This document shows positions 1 through 5,488 of a DNA stretch of 5,683 nucleotides, piece by piece. The stretch's first letter is position 1; each line of letters begins with the position of its first letter. The notes beneath the pieces are model-generated. The model had not been told where the DNA came from. It was given only the letters and a program-made list of their open reading frames with translations, and ran no database searches. The stretch comes from Deltaproteobacteria bacterium (GTDB taxonomy: Bacteria > Myxococcota > XYA12-FULL-58-9 > JAUUZB01), in contig JAUUZB010000335.1 in NCBI GenBank assembly GCA_030590185.1, positions 1 through 5,683 on the forward strand, read 5' to 3'. The translations under genes and the position numbers were made by a program.

Positions 1-42
1 CGCGTCTTACCCATACCCACCGATCCCCACCCAGGAGTTGCC

Positions 43-777
43 ATGGGATTGGTACAATACACCGATGACATCCTCGCCGCCGTCGACCGCTGGGACGGCG
101 TGCTGCGCCGCCCAACCGAAGAGGGCCGCAAACACCCCGAGGGCGTGCAAGTCCTCAAAAGCAACCTACTCGAGGCGATCTTCGCGACCTCCCGTTGGTA
201 CAAGCCCGCGGTCTGGTTCGGCCCAATCATCGCCTACGCCCTCTACCGCAGCATCGTCGACGCGAGCCTCGCGCTCTGGATGACGCCCCTCTTGTTCCTC
301 GCCGGGGTCCTGTTCTGGACCTTGACCGAGTACGTCCTACACCGCGGCCTCTTCCACCTCCGCCCCGGGGCCTGGTGGAAGCCAAGCAAGCTCAAGCTCT
401 TCATGATCCACGGCTACCACCACGAATATCCGAACGACAAGCTGCGCCTCGTTGCGCCGCCGAGCATGTCCTGGTCCATCGGCGCGGTGTTGATCCCTGC
501 CTTCTACTTCGGTGTCGGTGAGCCCTACTGCTGGGCTCTGATCGCTGGCATCGCCACCGGGTACATCGCGTACGACTGGGTGCACTATTACACCCACCAC
601 GCCAAGCCGACCACGCGGCTCGGTCGCTTCATCAAGCGGTATCACCTCGCGCATCACTACAAGGACCAGAGCTCCCACTATGGGATCAGCTCACCGCTTT
701 TGGAGGTGGTCTTCGGGACGGTTGGGCCGTCGAAGGCTGCTAAGGATAATGCGGAGCTGGCGGCGGCGACGGATTAG
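43..777 (+). CDS. Fatty acid 2-hydroxylase-like membrane enzyme (sterol desaturase/fatty acid hydroxylase superfamily)
   Basis: The 244-residue protein carries the full di-iron histidine set of this superfamily: H100 and H105 (HRGLFH), H123/H126/H127 (HGYHH), H181/H185/H186 (HYYTHH), H201/H204/H205 (HLAHH) and H212 in the SSHYGISSPLLE segment. This spacing is that of the Scs7/FA2H branch, which uses O2 to 2-hydroxylate the acyl chain of sphingolipids or other lipids in the membrane. Hydrophobic stretches at about 56-70, 79-97, 142-158 and 161-178 fit a four-helix membrane protein with cytosolic histidine clusters. There is no N-terminal cytochrome b5 domain, unlike the yeast and animal enzymes, so electrons must come from a separate partner. 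The ATG is set by AGGAG at 33-37, five bases upstream. An intrinsic terminator follows directly, so this is the last or only gene of its transcript. The substrate is inferred; a carotenoid or sterol substrate is less likely from the motif pattern. Confidence 0.92.
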   Translation: MGLVQYTDDILAAVDRWDGVLRRPTEEGRKHPEGVQVLKSNLLEAIFATSRWYKPAVWFGPIIAYALYRSIVDASLALWMTPLLFLAGVLFWTLTEYVLHRGLFHLRPGAWWKPSKLKLFMIHGYHHEYPNDKLRLVAPPSMSWSIGAVLIPAFYFGVGEPYCWALIAGIATGYIAYDWVHYYTHHAKPTTRLGRFIKRYHLAHHYKDQSSHYGISSPLLEVVFGTVGPSKAAKDNAELAAATD

Positions 778-810
778 GAGCCGTCTTGTCTTTGGCTCCT
801 GACTTTTTTT
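776..810 (+). terminator. Intrinsic terminator of the fatty acid hydroxylase gene
   Basis: AGGAGCC (776-782) pairs perfectly with GGCTCCT (794-800) around an 11-base loop. After GAC comes a run of seven T (804-810). The stem begins inside the TAG stop codon (775-777), so no 3' UTR precedes it. It is directional: on the minus strand the U-tract is missing, so it should not stop transcripts coming from the lipoprotein gene. The stem bases GGAGCC also recur in the arms of the stem-loop array that starts two bases further on. Confidence 0.85.
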
Positions 811-811
811 C

Positions 812-1037
812 TGGGGCCTCCGGAGCCTCCTGACGGAGTCTCCTCCGGGCTACGGGAGCCGCCTGGCGGCGTCTCCCTTCGCGCTTCGTGAGCCGCTGCG
901 CGTCTCACTGCGCTGCTACGGGAGCCGGCTGCGCCGTCTCCCTCCGCGCTCCGCGAGCCCTGCGGTCTCGCTCCACTCCTACGCAGCCGCCTGCGGCGTC
1001 TGCTCCGGGCTCCGGCAACCCGCTGCGGAGGGTGTCG
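812..1037. repeat. Tandem array of seven covarying stem-loops, period about 32 bases
   Basis: Hairpins lie at 822-843, 854-877, 888-908, 920-942, 953-971, 983-1003 and, decayed, 1014-1036. Their centres are 31-33 bases apart. In plus-strand sense each of the first six has a left arm with GAGCC (CAGCC in copy 6), a loop of TGC, TGAC or TGGC, and a right arm with GTCTC (GTCTG in copy 6). Stem bases change in pairs: the outer pairs are GG/CC, GT/AC, GC/GC or G/C, and the inner pairs are CTCC/GGAG, CGCC/GGCG, CGC/GCG, CGGC/GCCG or CC/GG. One internal C-T mismatch is kept at the same place in copies 1-6. Copy 7 keeps the TGC loop but has several mismatches. Linkers are 10-11 bases and resemble TCCGSGCTMC. 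No open reading frame in the array looks like a real protein. The array lies between the 3' ends of two convergent genes, a common site for REP/BIME-like elements, but I do not recognise the family. Confidence 0.85.
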
Positions 1038-1071
1038 TAGAACATTTTAGCTCGAGGCCCCTGGAGACCGC

Positions 1072-1174
1072 GTGCTCCTCACCGCCTCCCCTTTTGCGCG
1101 TGGCGCTCACTGCGGCGCGAGTGAGCGACGCGCGGCACCGCAGCGAAGGGAGGGGTGCGGCGGAGGCGAAGCAC
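1072..1174. repeat. Nested imperfect palindrome with a 14-bp core hairpin
   Basis: The core is GCGCGT (1096-1101), a GG bulge, and CGCTCACT (1104-1111), facing AGTGAGCG (1120-1127) and ACGCGC (1128-1133) around the 8-base loop GCGGCGCG. All 14 pairs are perfect. Outer blocks continue the symmetry: CGCCTCC (1083-1089) with GGAGGCG (1162-1168), and GTGCT (1072-1076) with AGCAC (1170-1174). The 3' arm is longer by a segment that can fold on itself (CCGCA 1138-1142 with TGCGG 1156-1160). The symmetry is well beyond chance for the core, but its role is unknown. Options are a structured RNA, a cruciform or protein site, or a decayed mobile repeat. Confidence 0.65.
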
Positions 1175-1254
1175 CCACAGCCGGCCGGAGCGGCCACACC
1201 CCAAGAGCCGAAGTAGTACCCCTTCCTTCGCGAGGAGCGCAAGCAGGAGCGAGC

Positions 1255-1273
1255 GGCTGCCTACACGGCAGCC
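1255..1273 (-). terminator. Possible T-less terminator hairpin after the lipoprotein gene
   Basis: GGCTGCC (1255-1261) and GGCAGCC (1267-1273) form a perfect 7-bp stem with a 5-base loop, 20 bases past the TAG of the minus-strand gene. No T-run follows on the minus strand, so intrinsic termination would be weak. It may instead protect the 3' end or simply be one more hairpin in this region. Confidence 0.35.
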
Positions 1274-1293
1274 CGGTTAACACCTGGTTCGAT

Positions 1294-3702
1294 CTACTCC
1301 ACCGGGGTAGTACGCTCGATTCCCCGTCGCAGCTCCAACACCGGTCGATTCAACTCCAACCGCAATTGCCGGTCGAGGCTGTGAACACCAGTACAATCAG
1401 CAGTCAAGCAGCGCGACATCGGCGCGGCCAAGCCGGTCCAACCCACCGCCGTCCGGCTCATGAAGCTGGCGTGCAGATGGTGGTGGTGGAAGTAGAACCA
1501 ACCATACTCATTGGTCGTCTCTTCATAGGTCACCGCCGCGCCGGTACAAGCGTCGGTGTTGACCCAGCCGGCGTTGCACAGCTGGGCGATCTTGGTGGTG
1601 ACCTCCGGGCCGACCTTGCCGTCGACGCCGATCACCCGCAGCTGCGGTGAAATGTGCAGCATGGCGAGGAAGGCCGCGGTGCGCCAACCATCCATCAAAT
1701 CCGCCGGCCCGACGCAGTGATACTGCTCCTGACCATTGAGATAGTGATCGCAGACCGGGCGCAGGGTGTCGTCAACGGTTCCGGTTTGAAAGTAGGCGAT
1801 GTCCAAATCGTGGCCATCGACGTGGGTGCCCTCGGGGTGACCCGGCTGGTTGATGGCGGTGCCTGGGATCGCCCCATCCGCCTCGCTCATGTCGCCGAGG
1901 CCGATGGGCTCACCGACGTTACCGAAGTTCCAGTTGGCGCTGATGCAGTCGACATAGGCGGCGGCGTGCTTGACGATCATCATCACGTCGCGCCGCAGAA
2001 AGCTGCGGTACTCGTTGGCCATGGTTTCGCCGTTGATCGCGTAGTCCCAATAGCCCGGGCCGAGGTCCGGCTCGAAGGCCACGACCTCGCCGCAGAAGGC
2101 CTCATCGCCGTCGCAGTACCAGTCCGGTAGGGAGGTGCAGCTCGGCACCGGGCCGGCGGGCAGATCGACCGGGTCGGGCACGCACTCGCCGTTGCTGGCG
2201 CAGAAGGTGCCTGCGGCGCAATCGGCCGGCGTGCAGCCGCCGCCGCCACCGGCGGTCCAACAAGCGCCCGGATCGAAGCAGTCGTAACCGCTGCGGCAGT
2301 CGGCCAGGACGGTGCAGGTCTCGAGGCACATGGTGTTGCCGTCCTCGTCGATGATGTAGCACTCGGCCCCGGTTCCGCAGTCGCCGGTGCTGCAACCCAT
2401 GATGGTGCACAGCCCGCCGGGCAAGGTGGTCAGACAGGTGTTGCCGCCGCAGTCGGTGTCGCTGGTGCAATCACCGCCCACGATCCCGCCGGTGGTCCCA
2501 CCGGTTCCGCCCGTTCCGCCGGTGCCGGCCGTTCCACCCGTTCCACCGGTCCCGCCCGTTCCGCCGGTGCCAGCGGTTCCGCCCGTTCCACCCGTTCCAC
2601 CGGTGCCCGGATCGGCCCCCGGCCAGCAGGTGTTGTAGTCGTCGCAGAAGTAACCGTCCCGACAATCACTCGACACGGTGCAATCGGCAAAGCAGGCGCT
2701 CGCGGTCTGGTCACCGTCGGTCCAGAAGCAGGTGGAGACGTCGTCGCAACCAACCGTGGAGCAATCATCGATCATGCAATAACCACCCGGGAAGCCGTCC
2801 GCCTCGAGCAGACAGACGCCGTTCGGTCCTTCGCAGTCGTTGTCCGAGGTACACGGTCCGCCCACCGAGCTGCCGCCAGCCTCCACGCAGGCTCCGGCGA
2901 TGCAGGTGCCAGCGGCGCAGGTGCCGCAGGACTGGCCGCAGACCGGGTCCGGACCGCAGGCGAGGCCGTCACAGTTCGGCGTACAACCGCTCGACTCGCA
3001 CTGGCCCGTGGCGGTGCAGGCTTCGCCGACCCCGCAGGTCCCGCAGCTGCCACAACAGCCGTTCGGGCCACAAACCCGGCCGTCGCAATCCGGTACGCAG
3101 TTGGCCACGCACTGGCCGAGGCTACAGGTCTCGTTCAGGTCGCAGGCGCCGCAAACGTTGCCGCAGCCGTCTGGCCCGCAGACCCTACCGTTGCACTGGG
3201 GTGTGCAGGGGGGAGCGTCGCATTGTCCCGCGGCGTCGCACGACACGCCCACCGGGCAGGTGCCGCAGGGCTCGCCGCAAACCGGGTCTGGCCCGCAGGC
3301 TCGGCCACCGCAGTCCGGGGTGCAGGTGGCCGCGGCCGGCTCGCAGCGGAAATCGGTGGTGACGGTGACGTCGACCCAGGTATAGCCCTCGTCGCAGGCG
3401 CAGCTACCATCGGCCTGGACGCCGCTGTAGCTGTCGACTGCGCCGCAGCTGGTATCGACGACGCTGGTCGGATCGCCACTGGATTCGATCTCGAGGCAGG
3501 AGAAGTCGTCCACGGCCGCTGGGTTGGCCCAGGAATAGCCGGTCACGCAGGCGCAGGAGCCGTCCGCCGCGGTCACGCTGTTGCTGCCCGTGATACCGCA
3601 TTCGGTCCCGGAGACCCCGCAACCCGACGAGAGCAGGCCAACGCTGAGGACGGCCAAGGCCCATCGAGACACATTCTTCAAGGAAAACGACCAGTTATAC
3701 AT
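1294..3702 (-). CDS. Modular cysteine-rich lipoprotein with C-terminal MepA/M15-like zinc metallopeptidase domain
   Basis: The start chosen gives 802 residues. A type II signal peptide ends LSSG-C28, a slightly non-canonical lipobox. Next come two related segments with ADGSCAC-x2-GY-x-W (35-121), four CGPD/CGTC cysteine modules (127-272), a module rich in Cys, Asp and Gly (284-362), a Gly-Thr linker (366-406), a second copy of that module (412-482) and a short Cys unit (490-511). The domain at about 522-748 shows H627-x2-G630-x3-D634 (HVDGHDLD) and a later HLH (H742, H744) in an HHHH run. This is the zinc-ligand pattern of LAS-type peptidases (M15, M74/MepA), which cut peptidoglycan cross-links. 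A role on peptidoglycan, an outer-membrane anchor and many disulfides are inferred. A further CLTADC pair lies near the C terminus. The upstream neighbour is divergent, so the gene is probably monocistronic. The cysteine modules may be stalk or adhesive domains. I am sure of the gene, fairly sure of the fold and unsure of the substrate. Confidence 0.88.
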   Translation of the reverse strand: MYNWSFSLKNVSRWALAVLSVGLLSSGCGVSGTECGITGSNSVTAADGSCACVTGYSWANPAAVDDFSCLEIESSGDPTSVVDTSCGAVDSYSGVQADGSCACDEGYTWVDVTVTTDFRCEPAAATCTPDCGGRACGPDPVCGEPCGTCPVGVSCDAAGQCDAPPCTPQCNGRVCGPDGCGNVCGACDLNETCSLGQCVANCVPDCDGRVCGPNGCCGSCGTCGVGEACTATGQCESSGCTPNCDGLACGPDPVCGQSCGTCAAGTCIAGACVEAGGSSVGGPCTSDNDCEGPNGVCLLEADGFPGGYCMIDDCSTVGCDDVSTCFWTDGDQTASACFADCTVSSDCRDGYFCDDYNTCWPGADPGTGGTGGTGGTAGTGGTGGTGGTGGTAGTGGTGGTGGTTGGIVGGDCTSDTDCGGNTCLTTLPGGLCTIMGCSTGDCGTGAECYIIDEDGNTMCLETCTVLADCRSGYDCFDPGACWTAGGGGGCTPADCAAGTFCASNGECVPDPVDLPAGPVPSCTSLPDWYCDGDEAFCGEVVAFEPDLGPGYWDYAINGETMANEYRSFLRRDVMMIVKHAAAYVDCISANWNFGNVGEPIGLGDMSEADGAIPGTAINQPGHPEGTHVDGHDLDIAYFQTGTVDDTLRPVCDHYLNGQEQYHCVGPADLMDGWRTAAFLAMLHISPQLRVIGVDGKVGPEVTTKIAQLCNAGWVNTDACTGAAVTYEETTNEYGWFYFHHHHLHASFMSRTAVGWTGLAAPMSRCLTADCTGVHSLDRQLRLELNRPVLELRRGIERTTPVE
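2485..2607 (-). repeat. In-frame Gly-Thr minisatellite (GGT linker)
   Basis: A basic 9-base unit encoding Gly-Gly-Thr is repeated to give residues 366-406 of the lipoprotein. A higher-order unit of about 15 residues is marked by TAG (Thr-Ala-Gly) interruptions. The linker separates two copies of the same cysteine module and should be flexible and extended. Unit number in such tracts can change by slippage; this is inferred here. Confidence 0.85.
2887..3324 (-). repeat. Four tandem cysteine modules inside the lipoprotein
   Basis: Residues 127-161, 166-198, 202-235 and 240-272 follow the pattern CTPxC-x-G-x2-CGPD..CG..CGTC, most with a closing GQC or similar. Copies 1 and 4 share the variant CGPDPVCG. 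Copies 2 and 3 have CGPDGCG or CGPNGCC, which suggests alternating or pairwise duplication. Modules of this type are common in predicted surface proteins of Myxococcota and relatives. Confidence 0.8.
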
Positions 3703-3711
3703 TAGCTGGGT

Positions 3712-3716
3712 CTCCC
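3712..3716 (-). promoter_or_regulatory. Ribosome binding site fixing the lipoprotein start
   Basis: On the minus strand GGGAG lies nine bases before the ATG at 3702-3700. Two earlier in-frame starts exist, GTG at 3753 and ATG at 3741, but neither has a well-spaced Shine-Dalgarno sequence. Both would put 13-17 polar residues in front of the signal peptide. The internal ATG gives a normal lipoprotein N terminus. Confidence 0.75.
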
Positions 3717-3777
3717 GATGCGTTGTGACGCACCGTTCCATTGCCAGAAGCACGCTCCGATAGCATGCGGTAGGCGC

Positions 3778-3811
3778 TTTGACTACATCTATTTATTCGT
3801 GTTCGATTATC
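3778..3811. promoter_or_regulatory. AT-rich promoter island between divergent genes
   Basis: This is the one clearly AT-rich stretch in the 220-base divergent gap. On the plus strand TTGACT (3779-3784) matches a -35 box in five of six bases. The possible -10 boxes are TTCGAT at 17 bases spacing (weak) or GATTAT at 20 bases (better sequence, poor spacing). On the minus strand GATAAT (3811-3806) or TAAATA (3795-3790) could serve as a -10 box for the lipoprotein gene, without a good -35. The assignment to either gene is tentative. Confidence 0.35.
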
Positions 3812-3849
3812 GCGTCCTGTGGGCAGGGGTTGCGTGGGTTTTGTGAGGG

Positions 3850-3882
3850 TCCCGTTCGGTTGGCCTGCGGCGGGAAACGGGA
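3850..3882 (+). promoter_or_regulatory. Leader hairpin upstream of the FHA gene
   Basis: TCCCGTT (3850-3856) pairs with AACGGGA (3876-3882) around a 19-base loop. The 3' arm contains the purine-rich bases just ahead of the ATG at 3885, so the hairpin could hide the initiation region of the small upstream ORF. A control function is inferred only. Confidence 0.35.
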
Positions 3883-3884
3883 GT

Positions 3885-3926
3885 ATGACTCTGAGGAGTG
3901 AAGTGGGGGACCCGGTCGAACGATGA
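3885..3926 (+). CDS. Possible 13-codon leader peptide overlapping the FHA start
   Basis: ATG at 3885 opens a reading frame of 13 codons (MTLRSEVGDPVER). Its TGA (3924-3926) overlaps the FHA ATG (3923-3925) as ATGA, the arrangement typical of translational coupling. Purines at 3872-3876 (GGGAA) lie a plausible distance upstream. The FHA gene itself has only a distant GGGGGA (3905-3910), 12 bases away, so coupling would help it initiate. A chance overlap cannot be excluded in a window this GC-rich. Confidence 0.35.
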   Translation: MTLRSEVGDPVER

Positions 3927-4465
3927 GTGAAATCGAAACACTGGCGCCGTTGATCGCGGCGAGCAGCCGCGAGGGTTTCGTGGCGGAGCAGGACAGCGCC
4001 TTCCTGGTCCTCTACCTCGAGGTGGGTGAAACCAAGCAGGACTGGAGCTTCAAGACCGAGACGATGTCGGGCCGCCACATCATCGTCAAGAGCGGCAAGA
4101 CCGCGGACGGGGTCGCCCTGGCCAAGGATGCGGACCGCTATCAGATCTTTCGTTTGGTCAAGGTGGCGGGCAGCCCCTGGCCCAACCGGATCAGCGTCGG
4201 CCGGGCGCGCAACAACGACGTCGTCCTCCCCGACAAGTCGGTGTCCAAGCTGCACGCCCACTTCACCCACGACGACACGGGCGCCCCCCGGCTGAGCGAC
4301 GCGGGCTCACGCAACGGCACCCGGGTCAACTCCGAACGGGCCCCCGACAGCAACCCGGTCCCGGTCGCCTCCGGTGACCTGCTCACCTTTGGCGCGGTGT
4401 CGCTCACCTACCTCGACGCCGGTGGGCTTCACGATCTCGTCAGCCAACTATTCGTCGACCTGTGA
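3923..4465 (+). CDS. FHA-domain protein (phosphothreonine-binding)
   Basis: The 180-residue protein has a C-terminal FHA domain at about 88-164 with all signature positions: G93-R94 (SVGRARNNDVVL), S108-x2-H111 (SKLHAHF), N131-G132 (GSRNGTRVN) and the closing strands GDLLTFGAVSLTYLD. R94, S108 and N131 are the usual phosphothreonine-binding residues. The first 85 residues are not recognised; they look soluble and alpha/beta, with no signal peptide or membrane segment. The protein is therefore probably a cytosolic adaptor reading Ser/Thr kinase output. The family is abundant in myxobacteria, sometimes beside type VI secretion or kinase genes, but none is in view. An in-frame TGA at 3899-3901 leaves ATG 3923 as the first usable start. 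A 13-codon ORF upstream overlaps it by four bases. The next gene is convergent, 39 bases away. Confidence 0.92.
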   Translation: MSEIETLAPLIAASSREGFVAEQDSAFLVLYLEVGETKQDWSFKTETMSGRHIIVKSGKTADGVALAKDADRYQIFRLVKVAGSPWPNRISVGRARNNDVVLPDKSVSKLHAHFTHDDTGAPRLSDAGSRNGTRVNSERAPDSNPVPVASGDLLTFGAVSLTYLDAGGLHDLVSQLFVDL

Positions 4466-4469
4466 TTGA

Positions 4470-4479
4470 CCGGCGCCGG
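4470..4479. terminator. GC palindrome between convergent genes, possible shared terminator
   Basis: CCGGCGCCGG is a perfect 10-base palindrome in the 39-base gap between the FHA gene and the minus-strand exported protein. Nearby ACCGGT (4488-4493) offers alternative pairing with ACCGG at 4469-4473. No T-run follows on either strand, so intrinsic termination is doubtful. Confidence 0.25.
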
Positions 4480-4504
4480 CCCCGCGACCGGTGAAACGCT
4501 CAAC

Positions 4505-5416
4505 TCAAACGTCGAACCCGATCTTCATCGAATAGGAGGTCAGGTTGTTCGGTCCGTCCATGAACATGTAGTTGAACTCGAACAACACCTCGATGAAGGC
4601 GATGATCAGCCGCCCGCCGAGGATCAATCGGCCGTGGGCGTTGGTGTCCCAATCGACGGTTTTATAACGGTAGAGGGAGCCGTTGGAGCCACCCTTCTGG
4701 TCGTTCTGGGCGTCCACCACCTCGTGGGGGGTCGCGTCGATCACCATCGAATCGATGTGGGCAAAGAGCTGGCCGTAGCCGACATAGGGAGTGACCTGCA
4801 GCATGCCGCCGAGGCCGATGGGTAGCGAGGCCAAGGCGTCGACCTCGCCGGCGATGATGCTCAGCTGCGACGAGCCGAACAAGCGCGAAAAGGCGATGCG
4901 AGTCGAGAAGGCGGGCGCCCAGCGCCAGAAGGACTCGTGCCAGCAGATTTTGTACTCGGCCCCGAGCATGAACATCTCGCTCCAGGCGCGATAGGAGCCC
5001 TGGATGCCGATCTCCATCGATAGGGGCAGGCCCTTGCGCAGGTGGGCGGTGGGGGTCCAGAAGATCTCGGGCTGGCCGCCGTCGTTGGCGACACCTTCGA
5101 AGATCGGCATGCCCGGTTGGCCCTTCCAGTAGCCGGCGTCGCCGCTGATCTGCGTGATCGTGCTGCCGATGGAGATCTCGAAGCCGTCGAGTCCAAGGGT
5201 CTCGGCCGGGGCGAGGGGCCGCGGGGCCAGCGCCATGGTCAGCTCGTTGGCGAGATAGCGGAAGCGCCTGTTCGCCATGTCGTCGGCGCTGCTCGAGTCG
5301 AGCGGGCGACCGAGTCCGCGCAACGAGATGTCGTAGGGATTGGCCAGGACATCCGCTGGGGTACTGACCATCGCGATGGCCAGGACGATGAAAAGCGCGC
5401 ACTGCGTTCGTCGCAT
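4505..5416 (-). CDS. Exported protein, probable outer-membrane beta-barrel, function unknown
   Basis: I do not recognise a named family. The 303-residue protein opens with a clear Sec signal peptide: MRRTQ, then the hydrophobic core CALFIVLAIAMVS, with likely cleavage after A25 in VLA-NP. The segment at about 49-80 (RRFRYLANELTMALAPRPLAPAETLGLDGFEISI) is polar to amphipathic. From residue 79 on, strands alternate hydrophobic and polar residues with short turns: 79-91, 130-143, 148-159, 170-181, 205-222, 262-285 and 291-303, ending SMKIGFDV. The many aromatic residues, the absence of transmembrane helices and a final strand at the C terminus suit an outer-membrane barrel. C158 is the only cysteine in the mature protein. 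The start is firm: AGGAGG (5429-5424) lies seven bases upstream. A promoter and a tandem repeat lie in the leader. A beta-rich periplasmic protein is the main alternative. Confidence 0.85.
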   Translation of the reverse strand: MRRTQCALFIVLAIAMVSTPADVLANPYDISLRGLGRPLDSSSADDMANRRFRYLANELTMALAPRPLAPAETLGLDGFEISIGSTITQISGDAGYWKGQPGMPIFEGVANDGGQPEIFWTPTAHLRKGLPLSMEIGIQGSYRAWSEMFMLGAEYKICWHESFWRWAPAFSTRIAFSRLFGSSQLSIIAGEVDALASLPIGLGGMLQVTPYVGYGQLFAHIDSMVIDATPHEVVDAQNDQKGGSNGSLYRYKTVDWDTNAHGRLILGGRLIIAFIEVLFEFNYMFMDGPNNLTSYSMKIGFDV

Positions 5417-5488
5417 TCGCGACCCTCCTGTCTTTGCCAGAGCGCTGGGCTGGCAGGCGAGCCCATTCTAGCCGAAGACAAACGTTCC

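Larger units (their letters stand above)
1038..1293. other. Non-coding, structure-rich 3' half of the convergent intergenic region
   Basis: No gene is credible here. Frames that stay open on either strand are arginine-, alanine- and glycine-rich and merely cross the palindromes. After a short AT-rich patch at 1038-1050 come the nested palindrome at 1072-1174, GGGTGC/GCACCC (1153-1158 with 1171-1176, an alternative to the nested fold), GGCCG/CGGCC around a GAG loop (1183-1195) and the hairpin at 1255-1273. This density of pairing suggests an interspersed structured element or the remains of one. No terminal inverted repeats or target-site duplications were evident by eye. Confidence 0.5.

Noticed and set aside
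812..1037. CRISPR array, because of regular units about 32 bases apart
   Set aside because: There are no identical repeats alternating with unique spacers. Units are whole hairpins with different stem sequences and short similar linkers, and no cas gene is in view.
812..1037. Integron attC sites, which are also folded single strands with extrahelical bases
   Set aside because: The units are far too short, have no GTTRRRY/RYYYAAC core sites, and lie between no cassette-like genes.
979..1242. Minus-strand 87-residue reading frame
   Set aside because: It merely crosses the palindromes. Its composition is Arg/Ala/Gly/Cys-rich, with no domain or ribosome binding site.
1072..1650. Plus-strand 192-residue reading frame
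   Set aside because: It starts inside the palindrome and continues antisense to the conserved peptidase domain of the lipoprotein, so it is a GC-rich shadow.
1654..2130. Plus-strand 158-residue frame with a fairly protein-like composition
   Set aside because: It is antisense to the HxxGxxxD region of the peptidase. The real frame has the motifs, the signal peptide and the ribosome binding site.
2485..2607. Plus-strand proline/valine-rich peptide across the minisatellite
   Set aside because: It is the antisense reading of the Gly-Thr linker and has no independent support.
3703..3753. Longer start (GTG 3753 or ATG 3741) for the lipoprotein
   Set aside because: Shine-Dalgarno spacing is poor and polar residues would precede the signal peptide. 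ATG 3702 fits better.
4662..5402. Minus-strand 246-residue frame overlapping the exported protein
   Set aside because: It is Arg/Pro/His-rich and has no signal peptide or strand pattern. The other frame has AGGAGG at the right distance and a clear signal sequence.
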